From NCBI RefSeq assembly GCF_018069625.1, contig NZ_CP072941.1:9548001-9612000 (forward strand): a DNA stretch of 64,000 nt, given 5' to 3'. The notes below the pieces were generated by a model. It was not told the origin of the DNA. It saw only the letters and a list, made by a program, of their open reading frames with translations, and made no database searches. Position numbers and translations under genes: made by a program. The DNA comes from Streptomyces yatensis (GTDB taxonomy: Bacteria; Actinomycetota; Actinomycetes; Streptomycetales; Streptomycetaceae). Below, piece by piece: positions 33,433 to 40,996 of this stretch. Within the stretch, counting starts at the first letter, position 1. Every line of letters starts with the position of its first letter.

Positions 33433-34725
33433 ATGGACCTCACGGCAGCAGTCGATGTGATCCGGGCGCCCCTGGGCGAGATCCTGCCGCGCCTGTCCGA
33501 CGCCCTCTCCGAGGCGATTCCGCACCGGGCGCTGGCCGAGCTCTCCGGCAACTGCCCGCATTCTCCGTTCAAGACCCATGGGCACCCGCCCGGCGACCCC
33601 GGATCCGCCATCACCACCGTCGAGATGGCCGCCCTCGCCCCGACGGCGCGCGCCGGGGGAAGCCTGCAGGGCCGGGCACGGATGGCGGGGGCCGAGGTGC
33701 CCGTGCTGGCCCTCCACAGCGACGCCACCGCGCGGGGTGCGCTGCTCGTCCTCGTCCTGACCGAGGAGACCCCCGTCCCGGCCGGATCCGTGGCGGCCGC
33801 CCGTACCCTGTGGGACCTGGTGACCGCGCACCGCGACCGGATGGCGGCGGAGGCGGTCCCCGGGCCGCTGGCCCAGTCGCGGGCCGCCGCCGCGGCCCGG
33901 GCCACGGCCATCGCCGAGCTCGTGGACGCCCACGGTGCCGCCCTGTCCGCCCTGCTCGGCGTGTTGCGCCGGCGCGATCTGGACGACCCGACCGCCCGGG
34001 CCCGCGCGGTGGATCTCGCCGTCACCGCACTGGCCGAGCTGCGTGACCGGACCGACCGGGACCAGGCGCTGGTGGAGGAGCCGGCGGGTGACGCCTTCGC
34101 CCGGCTCGCCGAGTCGCTCCGCCCGGAACTGCGCGGCCTGGCCGTACGGCTGGACCTGGGCCCGCCCGGTACCGAGGAGGGCGCGGACCGGCTGCTCCCC
34201 GCCGATGTGGCCAATGCGGCCCGCGCGGTGGTGCGGGCCGTGGTGCACGCGATGCTCGACCAGCAGGGGCCGGGCCACGACGGTGCGCCGCATCCGGTGC
34301 GCCGTGTCCACGTCGGCTGGAAGGTCGGCGACGGTGAGCTGCGCGCCACCGTACGGGACGACGGCCCCGGCGTCCTGCGGCGGACCGCGCTGGACGCCCG
34401 CCGGGTCGGGGAGCGGCTGTCCGTGCTGGGCGGACGGCTGGACGTGGACGCGGTCCCGGAGTGGGGCACCATGGTGACGGCCACCGTGCCGCTGGGCGCG
34501 CCGCAGCCGGCCCGCAAGGATCCGCTGTACGTGCTGGGGGCGCGCGAGCTGGAGGTGCTGGAGCAGCTGGCCCGCGGGCGGCGCAACCGGCAGATCGCCC
34601 AGGAGCTGCACATCAGCGAGTCGACGGTGAAGTTCCACGTGGCGAACATCCTGGAGAAGCTGGGGGTCACCTCGCGTGGCGAGGCGGCCGCGCTGGCCCA
34701 CACGTGGGGTGCGACCGGCTCCTGA
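33433..34725 (+). CDS. LuxR-type regulator with a degenerate histidine-kinase-like ATPase domain
   Basis: 430 residues. The N-terminal ~150 residues are of unknown fold. From about 155 there is a helical region, then an ATPase-like segment (VGWKVGDGELRATVRDDGPGVLRR, with DDGPG as the G1 box, and EWGTMVTATVPLG). The C-terminal LuxR helix-turn-helix is ARELEVLEQLARGRRNRQIAQELHISESTVKFHVANIL. The order, kinase-like ATPase then LuxR in one chain, resembles a fused sensor plus output with no receiver domain. The conserved phospho-His box is not clear. Leaderless start suggested. Confidence 0.8.
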   Translation: MDLTAAVDVIRAPLGEILPRLSDALSEAIPHRALAELSGNCPHSPFKTHGHPPGDPGSAITTVEMAALAPTARAGGSLQGRARMAGAEVPVLALHSDATARGALLVLVLTEETPVPAGSVAAARTLWDLVTAHRDRMAAEAVPGPLAQSRAAAAARATAIAELVDAHGAALSALLGVLRRRDLDDPTARARAVDLAVTALAELRDRTDRDQALVEEPAGDAFARLAESLRPELRGLAVRLDLGPPGTEEGADRLLPADVANAARAVVRAVVHAMLDQQGPGHDGAPHPVRRVHVGWKVGDGELRATVRDDGPGVLRRTALDARRVGERLSVLGGRLDVDAVPEWGTMVTATVPLGAPQPARKDPLYVLGARELEVLEQLARGRRNRQIAQELHISESTVKFHVANILEKLGVTSRGEAAALAHTWGATGS

Positions 34726-34820
34726 GCGGCCGGTGACAGTACGGGCACCGCGGGACACGTCGGCGGACAGTCCCGCGCTCGCGACGTATCGTGGCTGAGG
34801 GACGGCGAGCGGAGCGTTTC

Positions 34821-35426
34821 ATGACCACAGCGCGGGACCTGTTGATCGTCACCCTGGACGTGGCGCCCATGCGCCCCCTGGAGCGGGGCGATCTGTCGCT
34901 CGCGCTCGCGGGAGCCGAGCTGATCGACCTCCTCGACGCCGAAGCGCTCGCGATCGAGGAGGACCGCATCGTGCCGCGCCTGTGCCCGCCGACCGGGGAT
35001 CGCCTGCTGGACGAGGCCGCGTCCTCGTTCGCCGGCCGGCCGCCGTACGAGCCGGTGGGCGATTGGCTGTGGCGCAGGGGCCGCGGTCTGTCCCCGGCCT
35101 ATCTGGACGCCCTGGAGGCCGCGGGGCAGATCACCCGGCGACGCCACGGCTGGCTGCCGCTCCGCGCCGGTGAGGCGGTACCGGTGGACTCGGCCGCCCG
35201 CCGCCACGCGATGGACCGCTGGGCCTCGGACGAGCCCGTCCTCGCGTCCCTCGCGGCGGCCATCGGGGTCCGCGAGCAGCCCGCGGGGGACGCCGCGGGC
35301 GCGGCCGGCGACGCGGCCGTGACCGTGCTCGCCGCCGTGAACGACGCCGTGATGGAGCTGGAAGCCGAACGGCAGCGGCGGGCCATCGAGGAAGCGGCCT
35401 TCGACAACGTCTGGCGTGGCGAATGA
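34821..35426 (+). CDS. GPP34/Vps74-family protein
   Basis: 201 residues. Begins TARDLLIVTLDVAPMRPLERGDLSLALAGAELIDLLDA, the GPP34 opening. Later WLWRRGRGLSPAYLDALEAAGQITRRR. Eukaryotic members bind phosphatidylinositol-4-phosphate at the Golgi. Actinobacterial members are common, of unknown role, and likely membrane-associated (inference). ATG at 34821 with GGAG 6 bp upstream; C-terminal helical tail VMELEAERQRRAIEEAAFD. Alone on its strand, convergent with the SDR gene. Confidence 0.85.
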   Translation: MTTARDLLIVTLDVAPMRPLERGDLSLALAGAELIDLLDAEALAIEEDRIVPRLCPPTGDRLLDEAASSFAGRPPYEPVGDWLWRRGRGLSPAYLDALEAAGQITRRRHGWLPLRAGEAVPVDSAARRHAMDRWASDEPVLASLAAAIGVREQPAGDAAGAAGDAAVTVLAAVNDAVMELEAERQRRAIEEAAFDNVWRGE

Positions 35427-35450
35427 CCGCGTGACCGGTTCGCCTCCGCG

Positions 35451-36215
35451 TCAGACGGCCGACCAGCCGTTGTCCACGGGCAGGATGACACCGTTGACAT
35501 TGCTCGCGGCCTCGGAGGCGAGGAAGACGATGGCGGCGGCCTGCTCCTCGGCCGTGGCGATCCTGCCGGCGGTCGCGGCATGGGCCCCGATGACGGCCGG
35601 ACCGTGCGCTCCCGGCCGGGCGTCGACCCGGATGGCGGTGGCCGTGCCGCCGGGGGCGATCGCGTTGGCCCGGATCCCCTGGTCGCGGTACATCACCGCG
35701 AGGGACTTCACCAGGCCCACCACACCGTGCTTGGAAGCGGTGTAGGCGGCACCGGCCGTACTGCCGCGCAGCGATGCCTCCGAGGCGGTGAAGACGATCG
35801 CGCCCCGGCCCGCCGCCAGCATGTGCGGCAGCGCGGCCCGGGTGAGCATGAACGGGGCCGTCAGATTGACCCGCAGCACACGGTCCCATTCGGCGTCGTC
35901 GGTGTCCGCGACCGCCGAGAAGCGGTCCATGACACCGGCGTTGTTGACCAGGACGTCCAGACCGCCGAACTCCTCCACGGCCGTGGCGACGACCTCGTCC
36001 ACCACCCGCTGGTCGCCCAGGTCGCCGACGACGGCCCGGGCCGTGCCCCCTTGTGTCCCTATGGCCGCGACGACCTGTTCGGCGCCGTCCCGGTCGAGAT
36101 CGGCGACCAGCACCCGCGCCCCCTCCCGGGCGAGCGCCAGGGCGGCGGCCCGGCCGATCCCCGATCCCGCCCCGGTGACGATGACGCCATGACCCTCGAG
36201 TCCGGTGCTGCTCAC
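35451..36215 (-). CDS. Short-chain dehydrogenase/reductase (P450 cluster)
   Basis: 254 residues. Cofactor motif TGAGSGIGRAAALALAREGA; NNAGV; catalytic Ser in VFTASEAS and YTASK (Tyr-x-x-x-Lys). GTG at 36215 with GGAGAGGAACAC upstream. Last gene of a co-directional set TetR, P450, ferredoxin, SDR, so it could oxidise or reduce a hydroxylated P450 product (inference). Note ADLDRDGAEQ: Asp after the second strand favours NAD(H). Confidence 0.9.
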   Translation of the reverse strand: MSSTGLEGHGVIVTGAGSGIGRAAALALAREGARVLVADLDRDGAEQVVAAIGTQGGTARAVVGDLGDQRVVDEVVATAVEEFGGLDVLVNNAGVMDRFSAVADTDDAEWDRVLRVNLTAPFMLTRAALPHMLAAGRGAIVFTASEASLRGSTAGAAYTASKHGVVGLVKSLAVMYRDQGIRANAIAPGGTATAIRVDARPGAHGPAVIGAHAATAGRIATAEEQAAAIVFLASEAASNVNGVILPVDNGWSAV

Positions 36216-36334
36216 GTGTTCCTCTCCGTTTGCGGCGATCCGTGCCGCGCTGACGGTGGTGTTCTTCCGCATGGGTCGGCGGAGGCGGGTGGGCCCGCCT
36301 CCGCCGACCCATCACGGGTGCCCGGGTGCGGTCG

Positions 36335-36529
36335 TCAGTCCTGGATCTCGATGGCCAGGGCCGGACAGACGGCCGCGGCGTGCCGGACGTCCTCGGCCTG
36401 CCCGGCCGGGGGCTCGGGGGTGAGCAGCACGACGATGCCGTCCTCGTCGCGCTGGTCGAAGACCTCCATCGCGGCGACCACACACTGGCCGGAAGCGACG
36501 CACTTGTCCTGGTCGACGGTCACCTTCAT
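36335..36529 (-). CDS. [3Fe-4S] ferredoxin
   Basis: 64 residues. Three-Cys pattern: Cys10 and Cys16 in DKCVASGQCVVAA and Cys55 in AVCPALAI. With only three cluster ligands it is of the [3Fe-4S] type that feeds actinobacterial P450s. ATG 36529 with AAAGGAG upstream. 14 bp after the P450 stop. It should carry electrons from a reductase elsewhere to the P450. Confidence 0.94.
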   Translation of the reverse strand: MKVTVDQDKCVASGQCVVAAMEVFDQRDEDGIVVLLTPEPPAGQAEDVRHAAAVCPALAIEIQD

Positions 36530-36543
36530 GAGCTTCTCCTTTG

Positions 36544-37773
36544 TCACCAGGTCACGGGCAGTTCGTAGACGCCGTAGACGGATCCGTCGTGTTTGAACGG
36601 GATCCGCTCCAGCTCGGTGGCCGGCCGCAGCGTGGGGATGCGGCGGTAGAGGGTGTTGTAGACGACCTGGAGCTCCATCCGCGCCAGCGGCTGGCCCAGG
36701 CACTGGTGCACCCCGAAGCCGAAGGCCACATGGCGGCGGGCGTCGCGGCGCAGGTCCAGCCGGTCGGGCTCGGCGAACACATCGGGGTCCCGGTTGGCGA
36801 TGTCATTGGCCAGGATCAGCCCTTCGCCGGCGCGGATCACCTCCCCGCCGATCTCGATGTCCGCCATCGCCACCCGGCGCCGCCCGCTGTGGGTGATGTG
36901 CAGATAGCGCAGCAGCTCCTCCACCGCCGAGGAGATCCGCTTGGGGTCGTCGGTCTCGCGCAGCAGGGCCAGCTGATCGGGGTGCTCGAAGAGGGCGAGG
37001 GTGCCGAGCGCGATCATGTTCGCGGTGGTCTCGTGTCCCGCGATCAGCAGCAGCACACCCATCTGCGCCGCCTCGTCGCGGGCCAGCTCGCCCGCCGTGA
37101 CCCGCCCGGCCAGACCGGACAGCAGATCGTCGACGGGATGGGCGATCTTCTCGCCCATCAGGTCGTCCAGATAGCCGATCAGATTCCCATGGGCGGTCGA
37201 GCGCTGCTCGGGGGTGACGTTCCGATTGATGATGACCTTGCTGTTCTCCTGGAAGAAGTCGTGGTCGGCGTAGGGCACTCCGAGCAGCTGGCAGATCACC
37301 AGCGAGGGCACCGGCAGGGCGAACGCCTCCACCAGGTCCACCGGGTTCGGACCGGCCAGCAACTCGTCGATCAGATCGTCCACGATCTTCTGCACACCGG
37401 GCCGCATCGCCTCCACCCGCTTGATGGCGAACGGCGCCGTCACCATCCGCCGCAGCCGGGCGTGCTCGGGGTCGTCCTTCAGGATGAAGCTGACCCCGGT
37501 GCCACCGGGCGGCATCGGGGCCTGCCGGGGATAGCCGGACCGGTTGATGTCGGCGCTGACCCTCGGGTCGCCCAGCAGTGCCCGCTGATCGGCGTACCCG
37601 GTCACCAGCCACGGAGTGCTGCCGTCCCACAGGCGTACCTTCGCCAGCGGGCCCTCCCGCTGCATGTTCCGCAGCCCCGGGGGCGGGTCGAACGGGCAGC
37701 CCGCCGCCCTGGCCATCGGAAACTCCGGGGCCCGCGCGGCGCGCTCGTCCACCGGGTTCACTGTGCTGGTCAT
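36544..37773 (-). CDS. Cytochrome P450
   Basis: 409 residues. I-helix GHETTAN, ExxR in EELLRYLH, and the heme loop FGFGVHQCLGQPLARMEL with the Cys ligand. Bacterial class I P450 with CYP105-like features by eye, such as the MARAAGCPFDPPPGLR N-terminus. Soluble; needs the adjacent ferredoxin. A dedicated TetR repressor gene is 86 bp upstream on the same strand. Substrate unknown; xenobiotic or natural-product hydroxylation are both possible. No biosynthetic core genes flank it. Confidence 0.95.
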   Translation of the reverse strand: MTSTVNPVDERAARAPEFPMARAAGCPFDPPPGLRNMQREGPLAKVRLWDGSTPWLVTGYADQRALLGDPRVSADINRSGYPRQAPMPPGGTGVSFILKDDPEHARLRRMVTAPFAIKRVEAMRPGVQKIVDDLIDELLAGPNPVDLVEAFALPVPSLVICQLLGVPYADHDFFQENSKVIINRNVTPEQRSTAHGNLIGYLDDLMGEKIAHPVDDLLSGLAGRVTAGELARDEAAQMGVLLLIAGHETTANMIALGTLALFEHPDQLALLRETDDPKRISSAVEELLRYLHITHSGRRRVAMADIEIGGEVIRAGEGLILANDIANRDPDVFAEPDRLDLRRDARRHVAFGFGVHQCLGQPLARMELQVVYNTLYRRIPTLRPATELERIPFKHDGSVYGVYELPVTW

Positions 37774-37859
37774 CGCTTCCTCAATTCGTCTGAGGCGTGT
37801 GGTGGAACCCCCGTTGTCCCCCGACGGCCCTCACGGACCGCCGGTGTGCGGAGCCGCGT

Positions 37860-38504
37860 TCAGCGGGTGACGGGCGCCAGCCACAGCCCGACGATGCCGT
37901 CGATCAGGCCGGTGGCGGCGTCGTGCCAGCTGGACCGGGGCGTGGCGGTGTTCTCGGCGAGTGCGCGTTCCCGCTCGGAGCACATGTGCAGGATCAGATT
38001 GCGCGCCATGGCGCCGCGCTCGATGTGCACCTCGAGCGGCAGCTCGGGGAGGCACCGGTTGAACCCTTCGAGGGTGTGCCGCAGCGCCGGGGAGGCCAGG
38101 GACTCCTCGGCCATGATCTCGTGGAGCGCGGGGTCGGTCATCACCTGGGCGCAGAACCGCGCGTACCAGGTGGGGCTGCCCATGTCCGCCAGATGTTCGA
38201 GGACCGGGTGCACCAGACAGGCCACCCAGTCCCGTACGTCGGTGGAGTCGCCGATCTCGTCCAGCAGCCGCTCGCGCAACCGCTCGACCTGCTCGGCGTG
38301 TTGCCGGGCGATCGCCCGTACCAGGTCGGCCTTGGTGCCGAAGTGGTAGCCGACCGCCGCGTTGTTGCCCTGTCCGGCGGCCTCGCTCACCTGGCGGTTG
38401 GAGACCGCGTACACCCCGCGCTCGGCGAAGAGCCGCTCCGCGGCGGCCAGGATCGCCTCTCGCGTGGCATCGGCCCGTTCGTGCCGTACGGTCCTGGCGG
38501 CCAC
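37860..38504 (-). CDS. TetR-family regulator of the P450 cluster
   Basis: 214 residues assuming GTG 38504, with GAGG 8 bp upstream; earlier GTGs at 38510 and 38513 are alternatives. HTH: REAILAAAERLFAERGVYAVSNRQVSEAAGQGNNAAVGYHFG, in parts. Ligand domain is all-helical with three Cys. Transcribed before P450, so probably its repressor. An operator-like cluster at 38610-38641 lies about 106 bp upstream of the start. Confidence 0.88.
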   Translation of the reverse strand: MAARTVRHERADATREAILAAAERLFAERGVYAVSNRQVSEAAGQGNNAAVGYHFGTKADLVRAIARQHAEQVERLRERLLDEIGDSTDVRDWVACLVHPVLEHLADMGSPTWYARFCAQVMTDPALHEIMAEESLASPALRHTLEGFNRCLPELPLEVHIERGAMARNLILHMCSERERALAENTATPRSSWHDAATGLIDGIVGLWLAPVTR

Positions 38505-38609
38505 GATCACCACCTCGCCGGCACGAGCGGTCGCTCGCCGTTGCCTCGATCCACGACGCTCTCCCTCGGTTCCGGGGTGGTCATCGACATGATCAGGCAA
38601 CCCCATGGG

Positions 38610-38641
38610 CAGTCTTAAGTCAAGCGACTGATTTAAGTCAG
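38610..38641. promoter_or_regulatory. AT-rich operator cluster upstream of the P450 TetR gene
   Basis: Two TTAAGTCA copies at 38615-38622 and 38633-38640, 18 bp apart. Inverted repeat CAGTC (38610-38614)/GACTG (38626-38630), and the near-palindrome CTGATTTAAGTCAG (38628-38641). This fits a TetR autoregulatory site. Confidence 0.45.
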
Positions 38642-38699
38642 GGTGCCATCGGAACCGCGTGCACCACCCGCCACGACCCCACGGCGTGAGGAGCGTCGG

Positions 38700-39359
38700 T
38701 CAGCCGCCGTACGACTCCCCGGCGTCGTGGACCAGCAGGGCGATCTGGACGCGGTTGTTGAGGTCCAGCCGGGTCAGGATGCGCGACACATGGGCCTTCA
38801 CGGTCGGCAGCGCCAGATGCAGCTCCCGGGCGATCTCCGCGTTGGAGCGGCCGCCCCCGACCGCCCGGGCCACCTCCCGCTCCCGCTCGCCCAGCAGCGC
38901 AAGCCGGGCCCGGGCGGCGGTGGCCCGGTCCTCCTGCCCGCCGCCCGCCACCTGCTCGATGAGGCGGCGGGTGACGGCGGGGGAGAGCACCGGATCCCCG
39001 GCGGCCACCGTCCGGATGGCCGTGACGATGTCCTGTGGCGGGGTGTCCTTGAGGAGAAACCCGGCCGCTCCGCCGCGCAGCGCGCGCAGCACATGCGCGT
39101 CGGTGTGGAAGGTGGTCAGCACCAGCACCTCCGGGGCGCCGGGCCGGGCCCGGAGCTCGGTGGTGGCGGTCAGCCCGTCCACGCCCGGCATCCGGATGTC
39201 CATCAGCACCACATCGGGCCGGTGCGCCGCGACCAGGGCCGGCACCTCCGCCCCGTCGGCGGCCTCCGCCACGACCTCGATGTCCGGGGCGCCGCCGAGC
39301 ATCAGGCGCAGCCCGGCCCGTACGATCGCGTCGTCGTCCACCAGCAGGAGATGGATCAC
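38700..39359 (-). CDS. NarL/LuxR-type response regulator
   Basis: 219 residues. Receiver with the acidic pair in LLVDDDAIVRAG and phospho-acceptor Asp in VVLMDIRMPG; Lys in GFLLKDTPP. C-terminal LuxR HTH: LGEREREVARAVGGGRSNAEIARELHLALPTVKAHVSRIL. Pairs with the kinase gene 15 bp upstream on the same strand, whose product lacks a receiver. Target genes unknown; the small membrane protein beyond the kinase is a candidate. Confidence 0.93.
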   Translation of the reverse strand: MIHLLLVDDDAIVRAGLRLMLGGAPDIEVVAEAADGAEVPALVAAHRPDVVLMDIRMPGVDGLTATTELRARPGAPEVLVLTTFHTDAHVLRALRGGAAGFLLKDTPPQDIVTAIRTVAAGDPVLSPAVTRRLIEQVAGGGQEDRATAARARLALLGEREREVARAVGGGRSNAEIARELHLALPTVKAHVSRILTRLDLNNRVQIALLVHDAGESYGG

Positions 39360-39374
39360 CCGCGCCGTCCTCCC

Positions 39375-40556
39375 TCACCCCTGGCCTGCGGCGGACACCG
39401 GGTCCGCCGCAGGCCAGGGTAGCCAGGCGCGGACCCGGAAACCGTCGGGCCCCGGACCCGCGCTCAGCTCGCCACCGGCCAGCCGGGCCCGTTCGGCCAG
39501 CCCGATCAGCCCCTGCCCGCCGTCTTCGCCACCGCCGGCGTCCGCGGCCGCTCCGCGCGGTGGCGCGGTGCGGACCTCCACCGTCAGCCGGTCGGCCGGG
39601 CCCCCGGCCACCCGTACGGTGACCGCGGCGCCGGGCGCGTGTTTGCGCGCGTTGGTCAGCGCCTCCTGGACGATGCGGTACGCCGTCCGCCCCACCATGG
39701 GCGGCGGGGCCGGTCCCTCGGGCGGCCCGGTCAGCTCGATCCGGCCGCCCGCCGCCCGTGCCTCCGCCACCAGCCGGGCCAGGTCGGCCAGTTCGGGCTG
39801 GGGCCGCTCGTCCTCCGCCGGTCCCGCGCGCAGCACCCCGATCACCTCGCGCAGATCGCGCAGCGCCAGACGGGCGCTCTCCCGGATCACCCCGGCGGCC
39901 TTTGCGATCTCCTCCCGGGGCGCGCCCGTATGGAACTCCAGCGCCCCCGCGTGCACGCTCAGCAGCGTCAGCCGGTGCCCCAGCACATCATGCATCTCCC
40001 GCGCGATCTCCTCCCGCGCCTCCCGGCGGACCCGCTCCGCCCGCAACTCGGCGTCCGCCTCGGCCAGTTCGGCGCGCTCCCGCAGTGAGGCGATCAGCTG
40101 CTGCCGGGACCGCCGGAACAACCCCCAGCCGATGGCCCCGGCGATCAGCGCGAAGTACATCAGCGCCGAGCTCTTCCGGTCCCCGGACACCTCCGGCAGC
40201 TGCCACAGGAAGACGGGAAGCGGTACGAAGGCCACCGCCGCCACCCATGCCGTGGCGCGCCACGGCCGGGCCGCGGCCACCGTGAACACCGCCACCATCG
40301 CCGGACCGGTCAGATAGTGCGACAGCTCGCTGCCCGCCAGCAGCAGCGCCACCGCCAGCGGCACCGGCCACCGCCGCCGCAGCAGAACCGTCGCACACCC
40401 CAGCCCGCCGATCACCTGGTCGACGGTCCGCCACAGCGGATCGAGGCCGTCCTCGATCGGCAGGGAATCCGAGCTGGCGGCGGCGAAGCAGGCGGCGAAG
40501 AGCATCAGCCCCAGATCGGCTGCCCAGTCCCGGCGGGTGCGGTGGATGCGGCGCAT
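39375..40556 (-). CDS. Sensor histidine kinase (HisKA_3 type)
   Basis: 393 residues. N-terminal five or six membrane helices (LGLMLFAACFAAASS, GGLGCATVLL, MVAVFTVAAARPW), then the dimerisation box REEIAREMHDVLGHRLTLLSVHAG with phospho-acceptor His in MHDVLGH, and the ATPase (RIVQEALTNARKHAPGAAVTV; GQGLIGLAERARLAGG). I use ATG 40556; TAGATT lies 8 bp upstream (40565-40570), which suggests a leaderless mRNA. Cognate to the response regulator downstream. Confidence 0.9.
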   Translation of the reverse strand: MRRIHRTRRDWAADLGLMLFAACFAAASSDSLPIEDGLDPLWRTVDQVIGGLGCATVLLRRRWPVPLAVALLLAGSELSHYLTGPAMVAVFTVAAARPWRATAWVAAVAFVPLPVFLWQLPEVSGDRKSSALMYFALIAGAIGWGLFRRSRQQLIASLRERAELAEADAELRAERVRREAREEIAREMHDVLGHRLTLLSVHAGALEFHTGAPREEIAKAAGVIRESARLALRDLREVIGVLRAGPAEDERPQPELADLARLVAEARAAGGRIELTGPPEGPAPPPMVGRTAYRIVQEALTNARKHAPGAAVTVRVAGGPADRLTVEVRTAPPRGAAADAGGGEDGGQGLIGLAERARLAGGELSAGPGPDGFRVRAWLPWPAADPVSAAGQG

Positions 40557-40564
40557 GTCCCGGC

Positions 40565-40570
40565 AATCTA
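40565..40570 (-). promoter_or_regulatory. -10 box (TAGATT) for the histidine kinase, leaderless
   Basis: Reads TAGATT on the - strand, 8 bp before the ATG. The perfect palindrome TACTTAAGTA lies upstream at 40613-40622 and may be a regulator site. Confidence 0.4.
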
Positions 40571-40702
40571 CGCGGACCCGGCGGGCGAGCGGGGACGGGC
40601 GCCGCGAGCGGATACTTAAGTACGACTCCCCGGCGGCGGTCGGTGTTCTTTGGTCATCGCCTCGCCGCCGTGTGCCCGATCCGCGGTCCGGGGCGGCCCG
40701 CC

Positions 40703-40708
40703 TAGGTT
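40703..40708 (+). promoter_or_regulatory. -10 box (TAGGTT) for the small membrane protein, leaderless
   Basis: 6 bp before ATG 40715; no Shine-Dalgarno. The palindrome TACTTAAGTA (40613-40622) lies between this promoter and the kinase promoter. Confidence 0.4.
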
Positions 40709-40714
40709 CGGGCC

Positions 40715-40969
40715 ATGACATCCACCAAGGACACTTCCCCGCTCGCCGCGGTGTCGCATCTGCTCTCCTTCACCCTCGTCGTCGGCGGCGGAAGCGGTCT
40801 GCTGCACGAATGGTGGGGCTGGCTCCACTTCATGGGATTCGTCCGCTTCGTCGTCCCCGACGGCTATGAGGTCTACGGCTACGTGGTGATGGTCGTCCTC
40901 GGCCTGGCGGTGGGCGCGGCGGGCGGTGCGATCGGCGATCGAAGCCGCGGAGGAGACCGCGGCCGGTGA
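40715..40969 (+). CDS. Small two-helix membrane protein
   Basis: 84 residues. Two hydrophobic stretches (VSHLLSFTLVVGGGSGLL and VYGYVVMVVLGLAVGAAGGAIG) around an aromatic-rich loop with WWGWLHFMGFVRF. C-terminal Arg/Gly-rich cytoplasmic tail. No enzyme motif and no family recognised. No ribosome site; a TAGGTT box 6 bp upstream suggests a leaderless transcript. Divergent from the histidine kinase, so it may belong to that regulon. Confidence 0.72.
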   Translation: MTSTKDTSPLAAVSHLLSFTLVVGGGSGLLHEWWGWLHFMGFVRFVVPDGYEVYGYVVMVVLGLAVGAAGGAIGDRSRGGDRGR

Positions 40970-40990
40970 CCGCTCGGGTCACCGGCCGCG
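40958..40990. terminator. Bidirectional hairpin terminator
   Basis: 14-bp perfect stem with loop GCTCG (40972-40976), arms 40958-40971 and 40977-40990. It sits between the convergent small membrane protein and GH51 genes and includes the former's stop codon. Confidence 0.75.
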
Positions 40991-40996
40991 CCCGTC

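Noticed and set aside
32370..35207. Very long open frame on the - strand across several genes
   Set aside because: Only the part to 33278 has family motifs and a ribosome site; the rest lies antisense to two well-supported genes and reflects high GC.
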